A stretch of DNA of 64,000 nt from Saturnia japonica. Its lineage: Eukaryota; Arthropoda; Insecta; Lepidoptera; Saturniidae. The notes under the pieces are model-generated. The model saw nothing but the letters and a program-made list of their open reading frames with translations. It had not been told where the DNA came from and ran no database searches. The DNA is taken from the NCBI GenBank assembly GCA_033032175.1, contig CM065318.1:18476001-18540000 (forward strand), given 5' to 3'. The translations under genes and the position numbers were made by a program. This document shows, in pieces, positions 10,480-22,889 of this stretch (the first letter of the stretch is position 1; each line of letters starts with the position of its first letter).

Positions 10480-11240
10480 CTTAGTTTGCGGCTGACCTCA
10501 ATAATATCATATGTTAAGTAAAAAACTTGCTAAAAGTGTATGGTAATCCATTCAACCAAAGAAATGAAATAGTTAGGAGTTAGTTAATGTGACTTGACAA
10601 AGTTTTTATTTTACAGATCGTTTTTCTATTTTAAATATTTCCACCATCATTATGATTGTTACCGAATCATGATCACATATCTGTAAAAACCCAAAGATAA
10701 CAAAGCCAAACCACAAATTAATTTATTATTAAAAAAAAATACATCAAATGTTGAAACAAAAACTGAATTGATGTAGATATGTCTCAAATAATGAACCTTA
10801 TAAGTACTCGTAATTGTATCTATCTGCCTAGAAAGATCCATAGCTTATGAAAAATATTATTAAATCATTCAAAACTTTAGAGAAATTTGGTTAAAAAAAC
10901 ATCGTTCTGCCAATTTTCAAATGGGCTTTTATGACCACGACCCATACTTTTTCAACGTCTTTTTGTTGGTGCAGGTAGTTCCGAGAATTGGCTTGTGGAT
11001 TCTTAGAAGTTTTTTTTTTGGGTGATCCCTTGTGAGCTTTTGTGTAGTTCTGACGTAAATTACTTATTATAACTTATATTATTATTGTGGTTATAAATAT
11101 TTCATAGAAGTGAAGCTTCCTTAAGAAAAGATCTGATTTTGTAGTTGCTTTTGTTTGATCATAGAGGAGAAGAAGTAAACCATATCTTGATTTTTGTTGA
11201 TTCACTACATAGATTTCCCCTGCACTTGTTTTGATTTTCA
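10480..11240. other. AT-rich spacer, no gene seen
   Basis: No coding region or recognisable repeat. Confidence 0.4.
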
Positions 11241-11247
11241 GCCTAGA

Positions 11248-11565
11248 GTTTGGCTACTGTCATCTATCCAACCATTCAGCCGAAAAACATCCACTGCTGT
11301 ACATAATTTTTCACAAAAATCGCTACAACAACTATCGATTTGTCGCATCCAGTGGGTTCTTGCATACTTCACCAGATTATCGGACGACCTCGTTTCGGGT
11401 AACCCACACTGTATCTTGCAAAGCACGGTCGCCACATAAGAACTCTTCGGCTCCATCAGCTACGCCCACTGCCACTATCAGTTAAGAGGGCATTATCGGT
11501 GACTTTGGTTCTTCTACGGATCTCTTTATTTTTGATTCGATCACAACTATCATACCTGACCCGTG
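11248..11565 (-). pseudogene. Decayed C terminus of a non-LTR reverse transcriptase
   Basis: Minus-strand pieces in shifting frames read DRIKNKEIRRRTKVTD, then a GRRSVG/GRP-like block, and end YVQQWMFFG. From memory this matches the end of a very common lepidopteran non-LTR polyprotein (RIRNEEIRRRTKVTDIA to EAYVQQWMSFG). Several stops and frameshifts are present. The plus strand shows the familiar CCAACCATTCAGCCGAAA at the C-terminal end. Confidence 0.75.
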
Positions 11566-12289
11566 ACCTAATGTTAATTGTCTATTTATTAGAACAAGCA
11601 AGACGCTAAATATAGAAATTAAATTGGCTCTCAGATGCTATTGGCATAACGCAACGTCAGATGCTTGATAGGATTTTAGCTAATTAGGCGAGAATAAAAA
11701 ATACTACCCCTACCTATGCTAAGGTGTTTTCTTCAACCTATTTCTAAGGTTCAGTTTAAGGTGTCTGGACCTTTTCCTCGATGCGACAATCGAGAATGCT
11801 ACAGCTGACTCATTAGCATTACCTTAGTCGATTAAAATTTCTACAGTCCGGATTTCATACGTTTGAATTCAATACAATATAATATAGCCTTTGGTAATTT
11901 TATGAGACGTATTTGAAAACGTGCCGTTCACATTTATTATATTTAGGCGTCATAATGGACTAATTTAATTTACGCGTAACTTTTTAAATTGCCGTTACGA
12001 TGGTTAAAATAAGTTAAAAGGGTAACTTTTAAAGGTGAACTAAGTATAACATCTTACAAGTGCTAATTAATACTGAAGGAAAGGTGAAAGAAATAACTGA
12101 AATCGTACAAAAGCAATTGAATTACTGAAGAATGTTTTTTTTTTTTGAGACAGAAATGTATTTCAGTGGATATCTCAATAAATTTTGGTATAGAACTCCA
12201 CAACTACCCAATATTACACAACAAATTTATCTCCTCATTATATTCAACCAAGGAAAGGCAAAAGTAATGAACACAGATACACACTAGCA

Positions 12290-12665
12290 CTTTGCTCGCG
12301 TCAAGTTTGGAAAATATCATTCTGATATGTTATCTCCATACAAATTTTAAACCCCTATCACGCCCTTTTAGGGACTAAATTTTCAAAAACTCGTTCTTAG
12401 CAGATGCCTAAGTCTTAATAACTCTATGTGAGCCAAATTGCAGCCCAATCCGTTCAGTGGTCTAAGCTATGTGTTGATGATCCGTCTAATCAGACTAAAA
12501 TACTAAAACAGGCAATTCAAATGAAACTTTTAATACAGATCACACACAGGTGGCGAAAGAGCGAGAGCTTTATTTCATATCTAACTATATAAATATAGTA
12601 GGAAACCGTGACTGACTGACTGAACTATCAACACAGAACTTAAACCACAACAAATTGAACTAAAA
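12290..12665. mobile_element. Helitron-like remnants
   Basis: At 12580 the sequence reads TCTAACTATATAAATATAG, then GACTGACTGACTGA and ATCAACACAGA, like the 5' end of a common lepidopteran Helitron family. At 12290-12490 a related block (CCAAATTGCAGCCCAATCCG, TTCAGTGGTCTAAGC, GTTGATGATC) lies in the opposite orientation, so two remnants point towards each other. Confidence 0.5.
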
Positions 12666-12669
12666 TATT

Positions 12670-14420
12670 GTACACTCATACTTATTACATAGAGTTATTA
12701 TGACGTATTAACTAAAATTTATATCGAATTAAATATGAAGTTAATACACGACAAGCATTAACAAAATCATTAAAAATACCACGTAAAAATAATTTCTATA
12801 GCAGGCGCACAATATCTTTCACAATACCTAACACAATAAATAAAGTACCACTGTACGTTAGGGATTCAATAAATAGTAAAAACATTAAATACAAACTTAA
12901 AGATTACTACATCAACTCTATTGTATAAGTATATTAAATTAGGTATACTTAATAAACTTTTAACTGAACTTTACATTTATTACTATAAATATGTACATTA
13001 CAAACAGCAATACGTTGAATAAAGCTTCAGGACATAGCATGCTAAGACAAACCCCAGAGATTTTATAAGATGCCTTTAACAATAAGTTGTATATGAATTT
13101 ATTAGTTAAACAAATAAATAATAAGAAAATGGATTTAAAAAAATTCACAACCCATAATGGGTTTATTGGGGGTTCAACATTTGGAGAATTCATATATAAA
13201 CGGGTGACTCACAACTAGTAGATTAATAAACAGATATGAAAATATATATATTTCACTCATTTTAGACTACAATAATAAAGAAAGACAGCGTTGTATTCAA
13301 TACTTAAGATATCGCTGATATAGCGTATATAACGAACGTGGAGAAATTAGGCAGATTAATCACATCGCAAAGTAATATTCTAAGAATTAGATAAAGATGC
13401 TTCCAGGTGCTGTGTAACACTTGCAAGTATATTTAATAGCAGCCCTAAGGTATTATAATCATTTGCATTCTTTTTGTTTCTTCTTTTGTAAGTAGATTCG
13501 ATATACAAAGGGACTGGTGGAGCCTTATTAATAGGCATCAATGGAAGGACCTAAATAAGATCTAATCTTCTTTAAAATTTATTATGCCTTTGTAATGTGA
13601 ATTATAAGATACTTTTGTGTATTTGATTGTCTGTACTCAGTTCTGTTACATAAAATAATTTTTACTCCAATGCAAGATACCAATTTCCGAAGGTTATCGT
13701 TAGCCAAACATTTAAGTATTCTAAAAACTATTAAAATTCTATTTATTACCCACCGCATGCAAGTTTTGGAGATCCAAACATTTATTTTCATTCCATTAAA
13801 AAAAAAACAAATATACAAATAGATAATATTTAGTATGAACATAAAACAGTTTTAGCTGAACACGTGGACTCGGTTCCCTACCTTCTACACTTGTACCGGT
13901 TTTCTTACGGCTGTATAATATAATGGATCGTAGTTATTTCGATACCTCTATATAACTCAGCACAAAAGACTATATTACAAACATTCGAAGTCACTAACCC
14001 GTTCCATTTATCGTGCTGATTACATCATTTGTGCAACAGCTGATTTGTAACTTAAAAGGTCGATCATGTGATATAATTGCGCATGTGTTTTTAAATAAAC
14101 GTCATAAAACATGGTGAAAGTCCCAACAGTAGCAAGACTTAAATAGCAGCGGCAGATGGAGCCAGTGTTTTCTAGTGGTAGCCAAATACCGGAAGACGCA
14201 ACGGGAAGTTCACGTACATTTCGTAACGTCAAATTTTTCGTATTATTATTATCCAATAACAGAGAGGCATAAACTCAACGTTTGAAAACTGTTCATCCAG
14301 TACAACTACTGATGGGGCAAATATCAAACTATACAAATTTATTGATGTGTGAAGTGGTCATTAAAATGTAGGCTGGTATGGTTTTTAAGCCCGTAGGCTA
14401 CTTCGAATAAAGAAGGTTCG
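12670..14420. other. AT-rich spacer, no gene seen
   Basis: No coding region supported. Open frames here are short, lack codon bias and have no recognisable motif. Confidence 0.4.
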
Positions 14421-14424
14421 AATA

Positions 14425-14735
14425 ACACTTAAAACACCCAAGCTAACCTCACTTGCACGTGTTGCACCCTGCCGAATAACGATAGTGACAGATCGATTTG
14501 TGGTGATAGGAGTCCGTCATAATTATTCGCCTATGCGCGTTGTGACTCGGAATCAGCTAGTGCATATTCAGTTCCTATTTACGCATGCTGGTATTTATTT
14601 GTAGTAATTCGGGAAATTGACGATGTAGTCCCTGATGGTAAGCATAGTACAGTCCAAACATAACGGCGACCACCGAGATCGGCAATCCATTAGCGTTTGC
14701 CGCTGTCATGCCAGCTTGCATAAATATCTAAGAGG
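14425..14735. repeat. Family-A repeat, two facing fragments
   Basis: Family A is dispersed through the window. Here the left block (CTCACTTGCACGTGTTGCAC) is in plus orientation, while the right block from 14627 (CTGATGGTAAGCATAGTAC, then AACGGCGACCACCGAGATC) is in minus orientation. Type unknown. Confidence 0.65.
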
Positions 14736-14739
14736 GGAG

Positions 14740-16840
14740 AGGAGGATGAGGATTGGCCGGGAAATGGTTGATGATGGAAAGATAACACATAGAGAACTTT
14801 AAAATTCGTACCGAGATGGAATTTAACGTAAAACTAACATAACGGCGACGCGGGCGATGGATTGTTAATTTCTCGAAGATTGCGACTGTTTTGGATTGCT
14901 TCAGGCCAGAGTGCCTTTGAAAATTCAATGGAACATTTATAGAAACATTGCATTTAATAAACACGTAGCTTCTATATCTGGAATTTATTAAATCTTTTAG
15001 AGAAGTCAGGTTTTTTTTCCTAAATAATTTAATCTTTTATATTTTGATTGATGTTTTCAATATGATACAGTCTTTAGGACATGTAAAATGTGAAAACGAT
15101 GAAAAGATGATAAAAAATATACAACAATAGAAACAAAATAATCTCTATTAAGTGGACCAAATTAAATGACAGAAATATTCTGCATACCTTAGGACCTTAG
15201 ACTTAACGTGTTGCTATGTGGAGACGTTTTTAGCTATAACAGTTTTATAAAATTTTAAACCCTCAAGTTTATTTAGTTATATAATAATGGTTACTTGTTA
15301 AGGCTGACAAATATCAAAATCTATTTAATATTATTTATTGAAAGATTTCGATGCATATATATTATTCTAAGACCATAATAAACTGTACAATAATTCCAAA
15401 CACGTGGAAAAAATAAAATCAACGAACAGAAACGCGGTAGAACTGAATATTGGAAAAAAAACATACACACAAAAGGACGCAAAACAGGCAAATCAAAAAT
15501 ACACTGCTCTCATCCATTTTACTAAACGTAAAGTGACCCTTTCTCGAGGGACTGGAAAAACCAGATACGACAAAAAAAAGGTCACACAAACACACCGATA
15601 TACACATACAAACGCACACATGGCAGAGCATATCGCCGCACGTGTAAATGTAAACCTATGGTTGTACAAAAAATAAACTTGAAGCAAAATTTACGAGTGA
15701 TTGTTATAAACTTAGGTATAACTTTGAACCTTTGAGTGTTAATAATTAAAGATGAAAATCGAATGCAGTAGGAAATATTGTTTATGATAAAACATCAGCT
15801 GTTTGGACCTTCAAAGAGCGTGGAGGGTACGGGAGCCGTGATAATTTAGAGCGAACTGTTACTTGCATTTACTGATTCGTTTAAAGTTTAATGGTCTTTT
15901 GGTATGCGGATTATTACTAGTATTCTGTGTTATTATAATATAATGTAATTTAGTAGTGAACTATTGATGTAATTACAAGAGTTAAGACTTGACCAAATAT
16001 ATATATATATATTTTTTAATTCGATTACAACAAGTTACAATCAATTTGATAATATTTAAATATACGAGCAAGCTTCTCATAGTTTTTAATTATTGTATGA
16101 GATTTGATCTCATATTTTTCGGTGTTGTGAAATTGAATTTCGAGTTATATCTAAATTCGTTTTTTTACGTTGTAACATTGATTAAAAATTCAATATTTGT
16201 AATCAACCAATACCACATTGGAGCATTGCGTTTAAGACAGAAATAATTAGTTTTTATACAAAATTAACTTATTTACATTTGACGGAATTCGATGAAACTT
16301 TTCTTAAAAGGTTTTCTTAGTCCAGGATTGCTAGAAAAGGCTAGATTACGTAAATTTTAAAATAAAACAATACTGGCCGAAATGTTATTCATAAAGAAAT
16401 GTTTAAAGACTTTTTTTAAATTATTTATAGAACTCTAGCTACGCCTGGCATTACTGCTACTTAGTTTATAAAATCGAAATAAGTTTATCATAGTAAGTAT
16501 AAGTATTTTTCATATTCTACAGACAAAACATTAACACATTGATGTAATACATTACATGCATTTGCATCGTGATAGAGAATTTTATATTTTTGCACCTGGC
16601 AAGCACGTGCATGTTAAAAATCTGTCGCTAAGCACCTAGCCGCTATCGTGTCAGTCCAGAACCAGTCGTCGTTCCAAATCTAGCGTTTTTATATCTTCCA
16701 TTGCGGTTCTACTATTAACTTATTACATCTAGTTTTTAATTAGCGATGGCTCATCATAGTTCAATGGATCGACGTAAGTTTAAATTCTTATAAAGAGCCT
16801 GAGCTTTTGGTGAAGGAAAACATCATATCAAAACCATAAC
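14740..16840. other. AT-rich spacer, no gene seen
   Basis: A 90-codon open frame at 15404-15676 has lysine/threonine-rich low-complexity composition and no motif; I do not call it. A weak SINE-1-like fragment lies near 16595-16660. Confidence 0.4.
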
Positions 16841-16859
16841 AAAGTGGTAGGGAATTTTC

Positions 16860-16985
16860 TTATACCCGCCTGGCTCGTTGCAATCCTCAAGTTAAAATCT
16901 ATCACCAAGTGCCTGTAGGTATTTCGGCAGTTCCACTTGAGACCCAGTTCCCTCAATAGGCTTAGCGTGTTACTGTCGTGTGCCA
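16860..16985 (+). mobile_element. SINE-1 fragment
   Basis: The body and 3' part of SINE-1: ACCCGCCTGGCT, AAATCTATCACCAAGTGCC, TAGGCTTAGCGTG and GCCACATC. The tRNA-like head is missing or unrecognisable. Confidence 0.65.
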
Positions 16986-16989
16986 CATC

Positions 16990-18490
16990 GTCCTTAACAT
17001 CAGCTAAGATTGTTTAAAATCTATAATGAATAAGAATACTGGTTTTATGTAAATGTTTTGTTAAGGTTCATAATTGATTGTTTTTTCGATATTCTATGTT
17101 ATCCGTCTAACTACCTGTCTGTTTTTTTTTTCGAGGTTTCTTCATAAGCGTTACATTTTTTTTATTAGCCACTGGTTGTTGCTATAAGTTCGTTATTATT
17201 TGCCTGCTATTATTGTTAAAGGTTTTGCATAGTATAAACATAAATATTTTAAAGCCTTTAAATACCGACTTTAACCGATTTTTTTTTTGCCCTAATAACT
17301 AACGAAGTTTAGGATGTAAGTCACGTTCAAATTTACAATATTAATATTTAAGTCTGCTCATAATTTTTATATTGTAAGTTGTGCATTTGGATACATCATA
17401 TTTTATATTTATGGTGTTTACATAAAAGGCGTGTAACACGATCCATTCATAGCCGATGTCATGCAGTAATCTATTGAAAGCAATCTAAACTTGCAATAGA
17501 GATTTGGAGTCTTATTATCACGTAGATTTACAAGAACTCAATTGGTGACAGATTTTTATTTCAAAGATGGTTGTTAACAAGATTAGACCTTTTGAAGCAA
17601 TATTGACATTTGAATTCGAATGCTACGAATTCTACAATTAGTTTGAGCTTTCGGTTAATGCAAAAATAATGATTTTATCATTAGAATAAAGTGTATCTAC
17701 TATCATCGAGTCACAAATACATAATACAACACCTAATTGTATATTCTGACATCTATGCATTACTGCCAAATTTCTTTCTAGTTTTTCCGTCTTATCATCT
17801 TCTAGTATAATGCTATATAACATCACTTGAGATCCTGATCAAATATGCTGGCCTAAAGTTAGTCCTACCATCATGTTTAGATTCCATCACATTGGCTTCC
17901 ACCAACATTATATTACAAAACTCAAAACCTACGTTCTTAATACGAAATATATTCCAATCCAAACATTCAAAGTAAGATGTAATATAGTATCCTTTAAAAA
18001 AGTTCACAATCTTCATTTGTTCGTTTTCACAAATAAACGATCAAACATTGAATAATTGATGTCAACGAATCTATCCCTTGGAAGTCGAATAAAGGATATT
18101 TTTAAAAGCAAATTGATCAATATAAATCTCTCTCCAGGGTATTACTTGATGGCGGACAGGACGATCAGTCAAACCCTGAGGATGAAAAGAATGGGGTGAT
18201 TTGACAATTTTCAAATATAACTTCTTTTTTATGCCAACAAGATGTACGTTCTAACTCTTATGCATAGAGGTAATTGTATAGTTAATAATTAATCAGCTTC
18301 AGTTAACAGTAACATTTTTGGATGATGTTGAAGCATAATGAATATATTATATGGTGGTAATTGATTAACTCGGTCCTTAGGAGCAGCATCTAATCTGTGA
18401 ATAGTTTTAGGGCTTCAGTCATATTCAAGTTTTGTAATTGCTGACCATGGATTCCAAAAGTCAACTAACATCAAACCCACACGTCCATTC
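16990..18490. other. AT-rich spacer, no gene seen
   Basis: No gene or clear repeat. Only short open frames without motifs are present. Confidence 0.4.
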
Positions 18491-18504
18491 ATTGCAGTTT
18501 TGGG

Positions 18505-18745
18505 GTGTAAGGGGTGTCGAATTCCATCTTCAGAATTGAGACGCTCAAGCCAACCCCACCTGCACGTGGTGCACCCTGCTGAGTTACGAACGCTTTTGCA
18601 TGTCGCGTTTCGAGATCAGTCTCTGCATATCCAGTTAAATTAATACAGGTTGGCATGATAGCGGTAACCGTCGATGGATTACGATGTTTCGTTGGTCGCT
18701 GTTGTGTTAGTATTGTACTATGTTTACCATCAGGGTCAGTACAAT
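18505..18745 (+). repeat. Family-A repeat, long copy
   Basis: Contains, in order, GACGCTCAAGCCAACCCCAC, CTGCACGTGGTGCACCCTGC, CATGTCGCGTTTCGAGATCA, GCATATCCAGTTAAATTAAT, TAACCGTCGATGGATTACGA and TACTATGTTTACCATCAGG. This order defines the family; other copies match parts of it. Confidence 0.75.
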
Positions 18746-18780
18746 CAATACGCTGAGCTACTATTAATCTAGATATACAA

Positions 18781-19293
18781 TTAATAAAATTGAAGTGTCT
18801 GTTTTTAATGTCAAAATAACAGTTTTTTACTAAATGCATATGAAAGTATATACGATACTTATAATAAGAAGCCCATATTTAAAAAAATTGTTGGTCTGTC
18901 TGTCTGTTTGTTCCCGGTAATCTCCGAAACGGATTAACCGATTTTGACGGGAATTTCAATAATAGATAGCTGATAATATAGGGTGTAACTTAGGCTACTT
19001 TATTTTAGAAAAATAATTAGGGTTCCGCACGAATAAAAAAAACTAGTCGCGGTGAATCAATTCAGGCGCTTAAATGGCTTATACTGAGTAAACCATAAGA
19101 GATATAGCGAACTAATGTAATCCATAATTGTAGGCATTAAAAATACCTACAAAAAAGTCCCGGAGAATATATATATATCTTCTAAGGAACACCCACAATA
19201 AGCATTTTTGTCTATAAAATAACCGGGAGCGGAGGAGCACGATTCGCGTGGGCATTCTGTAGTCCACGTGAGCGAAGCCACGGGCACAGCAAG
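18781..19293 (+). mobile_element. Helitron-like family F, long copy
   Basis: Shares its full length with copies at 33.6, 35.7 and 41.3 kb. Landmarks are GTCTGTCTGTTTGTTCCCGG, AATCTCCGAAACGGATTAAC, AGGCTACTTTATTTTAGAAA, GGGTTCCGCACG, TTAGGCGCTTAAATGG-like text, ACCCACAATAAGCATTTTTG and a 3' end GAAGCCACGGGCACAGCAAG. Other copies end GCCGCGGGCACAGCTAG followed by T, the CTAG/T ending of Helitrons. Here CTAG has become CAAG. The 5' terminus is not a clear TC, so the class is tentative. Confidence 0.55.
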
Positions 19294-19299
19294 TTAAAA

Positions 19300-19670
19300 A
19301 TAATATCAAAACATTCTCCATTTACATGTTCAAGTGAACCAAAAAAATATTGCTGATATTAATTATATGATATTTTCACGTCATTGGCTTTATTTTAGGT
19401 AGTTATATTTAAAAGAGCTATCAAATAAGTCACAATTTGGGAAACTACGAAACAGTTAGGAGCTTTTTAGTTATTTATCTATAATAATTACCTAGAATTA
19501 AAAATGTAATGCGTTTCAATATAACAATGAAACTAAAATTATCTAAATGATACTACAACGACAAACGCAAGAAAATTTCAAGTCAGCTCAAGCAGTTTTT
19601 GGACTAAGCCATTTCCTATGATCAAGCACTTCAGTATTATTTTTCTATTTATCATCAATCATCAATAGTG
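19300..19670. other. Spacer, no gene seen
   Basis: AT-rich; nothing recognisable. Confidence 0.4.
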
Positions 19671-19677
19671 ACTGCAC

Positions 19678-19825
19678 TGTTCCTGATGGTAACCAAGTTA
19701 CCACAATCCAAAAACAACGGCGACCTCCGAAACATCCGCAGTTTGTCGACGGTCGTCTGCAAGCCTCTCGGTAGCTGGATGTGTACCGGCTGATCCCATA
19801 ACGTGATAAAGCAAAAGATTCACTG
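19678..19825 (-). repeat. Family-A repeat fragment
   Basis: Reverse-oriented copy: CCTGATGGTAACCAAGTTAC, AACAACGGCGACCTCCG, GTCGACGGTCGTCTGC and CCGGCTGATCCC. Confidence 0.65.
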
Positions 19826-19829
19826 TGAC

Positions 19830-21400
19830 GAGCTTATGGTAGCTCGATCACCACTAATTTCAACTGGCCGTTAACAATGTGTACTAAATGTTCCAATAAC
19901 TGTTCATCCGGCATTCAATTCTATGTAATAAAACCTTAATTCCATGTCCAGGAATCAATACAATCATGCCCTATAGGCACCTATGCAAACATATTGAGAT
20001 GCAAGTGCCGGAATATTGTCTCAAATAGTTCCCGGTCACGCACACAGATAATACGGTTGTGTGCAATTGCGCTTGTGTGAGTATAGTGTCAGGTAACATC
20101 AGCTGTTGCGCAGGCGCATACCATATGACTTCAAGGACGACTGGGAACATTTTTGTTTTACAAAAAAACTACCGGAGATATTGTATATATTTAATTATTT
20201 ATTGTCACATCAATGAGATATTCGTCATCTTATTACACTATGCCGCAGAATAATATCAACAAAAACAATAACAAATTACACACATCAAGATCGCCACAAA
20301 TCAAATCAAATAGCGAATAATTAATACAATTTTGAGCGAAAATTCCAGAACGAGCAATAAAAGATGTCAAATATCAACGTTATATAAGGCGATTCAAATG
20401 TGAACAGATATTCGTTCTGAAATACGTTTTAGATAAGGTTCTTTGAGTAGGAAATCTTGGTATCTTCATCATCTTTAGGAACATTTAAGCTTATATAAGT
20501 ACTACTTTTAATATGTAACACTTTCAGCTGACGGTTAAGGAACATAACACGAGGAAACCTAAACGCTTGAAAAATGATAAAGTATTCCTAATAGTACCTA
20601 CCTACCACTCTATGTAAGCAAATATAGAAATGTGAATTTCTCGGCGTTTGTAATTGTCAAAACATAAGTCTGGTTGCCCAGCATTGGGAAACATACAACC
20701 TGATATTATTATTATAATTTTTTATTAAATTCAATAAGCTGTCGAGATAATCTGTACTCGATCATAGCTGAACACATTTGATCATTTTTAAATCAGCTGT
20801 TTGTTTTGCCATAGATCTTTACTTAGATTTAAAGAGCATGTATACTCGTGGCATATACCATAGTTTTGATAATCGAGAACTCAACGCTATAGTCCACGAG
20901 GACAATGTTATTATAATTGCTTTAGTAATTATATGGAAGTCACCAATTTACATTTCCTTCATAATACTGGTCCTACTGCTAAGTTTTACAGTAGGGTCTA
21001 CATAAGTTATTGATTACCATCGTTATAATTTAGTTAAAACTTCACAACTTTTAGGAATATCGAGAAAACCGCTATTAAGTTGTACTGTAGTAGTGCTATA
21101 TTTACGCTAAACTGAGTCATTATGAGTGGTTTTTATAGCTTATAATCTGTATATAATATATACTACACAATAGATAACATAGAAACTGCTTTGAACATAA
21201 TCATCTAAAGCTCTCTCCCAAGTACTGTACATAAACAATACCACACGCACACACGCATATGCGCGTGTTGCATCGACAATATGCCATAGTATCTATTTGT
21301 ACAGTGGTCTAACTTTCTTAAACAAATATTATTCCGAATTAAACTAAAGTTGTACAATTACACATTTTTACGTATTTATGGGTTTAACGTTTGGCTACAA
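19830..21400. other. Spacer, no gene seen
   Basis: AT-rich. A short CA-rich stretch with near-palindrome ACACGCATATGCGCGTGT lies at about 21250. No coding region supported. Confidence 0.4.
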
Positions 21401-21408
21401 TATTACCT

Positions 21409-21676
21409 GATGAAGATGTGGCCCAAGATGGTACCACGCTAAGCCTAGTAAAATTCTCAAGTACAGCTGCCGGAACACGCCTATAGGTGGTTGGCAACAT
21501 ATTATCAACTTTGGGGTAGTTGACTAGCCACGCAGGCATTAAAAAATACCCACCACCATGGTATGGTTTCATCAAGAAATTTTCCTTCACCGAAAGTACA
21601 GGCTTAATGTAGGGATTCGAATCCACATCGATCGGCGCGGTGTCCGTACACGCTATCACTGAGCTAGTATTGCTTT
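21409..21676 (-). mobile_element. SINE-1, near full length
   Basis: Minus-strand tRNA-like head (AGCAATACTAGCTCAGTGAT, box B GATTCGAATCC) followed by CTACATTAAGCCTGTACTTT, the GCCTGCGTGGCTAGTCA body, GGTGTACCGGCAGCTGTAC-like text and the end TTAGCGTGGTACCATCTTGG then GCCACATC. It is the most complete member with the 10.23-kb copy. Confidence 0.8.
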
Positions 21677-21679
21677 TAT

Positions 21680-22750
21680 AAAACTTTCAAAACATAAGCT
21701 CCCGCTTGTTTTTCCGTACTTTTGTGTAATATGCCTCGTTATAAGATTGTGAAAATAAACAGAAAAATACAGAGAATAAAAATTTATGTCGTTTCCAAGA
21801 GAATAGTAAAACTATTAGATCGCATAATTAGAAGTCTACCTACTAATATCATATTACACTATTGTAAAACTCAGCTGACTACCCACACATACACATACGT
21901 ACAAATAAACAAACAAGTGTTTACACGACTCAGTGTGTTGAGGATGTTGACTGTTCACATAATAAGGGTTTTGGAAAAAAAACGTACACGAGATGCAGTG
22001 ACGTGCGAGAAGGACGTATATCACAAGTTCCTAACGTACCTCGTCCAAGTGGGAAAGTAACGAGAACAGTTTTGTTTTGTCTGCCGTCGACGCGTTCGTT
22101 TTTTGTAAACTGAGGCAAGGTGCAGTTCGATTTTTGAATAGGCGAATGAGTGATGTTTGACGGTTGGCACATATAAATAAATTACTATGCCTTCATGGTG
22201 TATAAAGACATTAATCTGCTGTTTACAAGTATATACGAAACATAATATAAAACTGTTATTTACGCACAGTTGCCAATTTTCTTAGGTTGTTGCATGGCCG
22301 AGTGTTCTCAAGAGCTGTTAAACCTAACTTCCTTTTCTTATATCTTTAACAGAAGCACACGTGTGAAGTTCCGGCACCAAAAAAAAGTTCGCAATATCAT
22401 ACATTTGCTGTAGGTACCGTGAAGCCGTCAAAGTCTTCCGGTCAGTGAATTCCCTCCTTCCTATAACATCTGGTCCTTTGCGCGTCAACTGAAGAGATAC
22501 TTCAGCAGGCATGTCTGTGACAATTGAAGATTGCTTCTCGATTTCTAAATGGTCGCCGTTATTTTGTAAGGCAGTTTTCTTACGACCAACTGCTATTACA
22601 ATAAAAATAATAATGAAAATAAATCGCTTTTTTTAACCCAGTGAAACATTTAAGAATCTGTATCGACTGAATCACGACCACCATACACATGAAGATAAAC
22701 TCTTCACAATGACTTTCTTTTGATAATTTACATTTAGGTATGTCGGCAGA
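21680..22750. other. Spacer, no gene seen
   Basis: A 112-codon open frame at 21722-22060 has no recognisable motif and is basic and low in codon bias; not called. Confidence 0.4.
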
Positions 22751-22759
22751 ATGGTATGA

Positions 22760-22885
22760 AAATAATAGGCGATGGATACCGAAGGATTGGTTGGTCGTGG
22801 TTGTTTTTGGGTTGTACTGTGTTTACCATAAGGCGCCAGTTGATCCCGAAATGCGACACGACTCAGCATACCACTAAGGCGGCTG
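22760..22885 (+). repeat. Family-A repeat fragment
   Basis: Contains GGCGATGGATACCGAAGG, TTGGTCGTGGTTGTTTTTGG and TTGTACTGTGTTTACCAT, corresponding to the 3' half of the 18.5-kb copy. Confidence 0.6.
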
Positions 22886-22889
22886 TTAA

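Noticed and set aside
15404..15676. 90-codon lysine/threonine-rich ORF
   Set aside because: Composition follows from A-rich and CA-rich DNA. No motif or conserved-looking block.
21722..22060. 112-codon ORF
   Set aside because: Low-complexity basic sequence with no recognisable domain and no supporting context.
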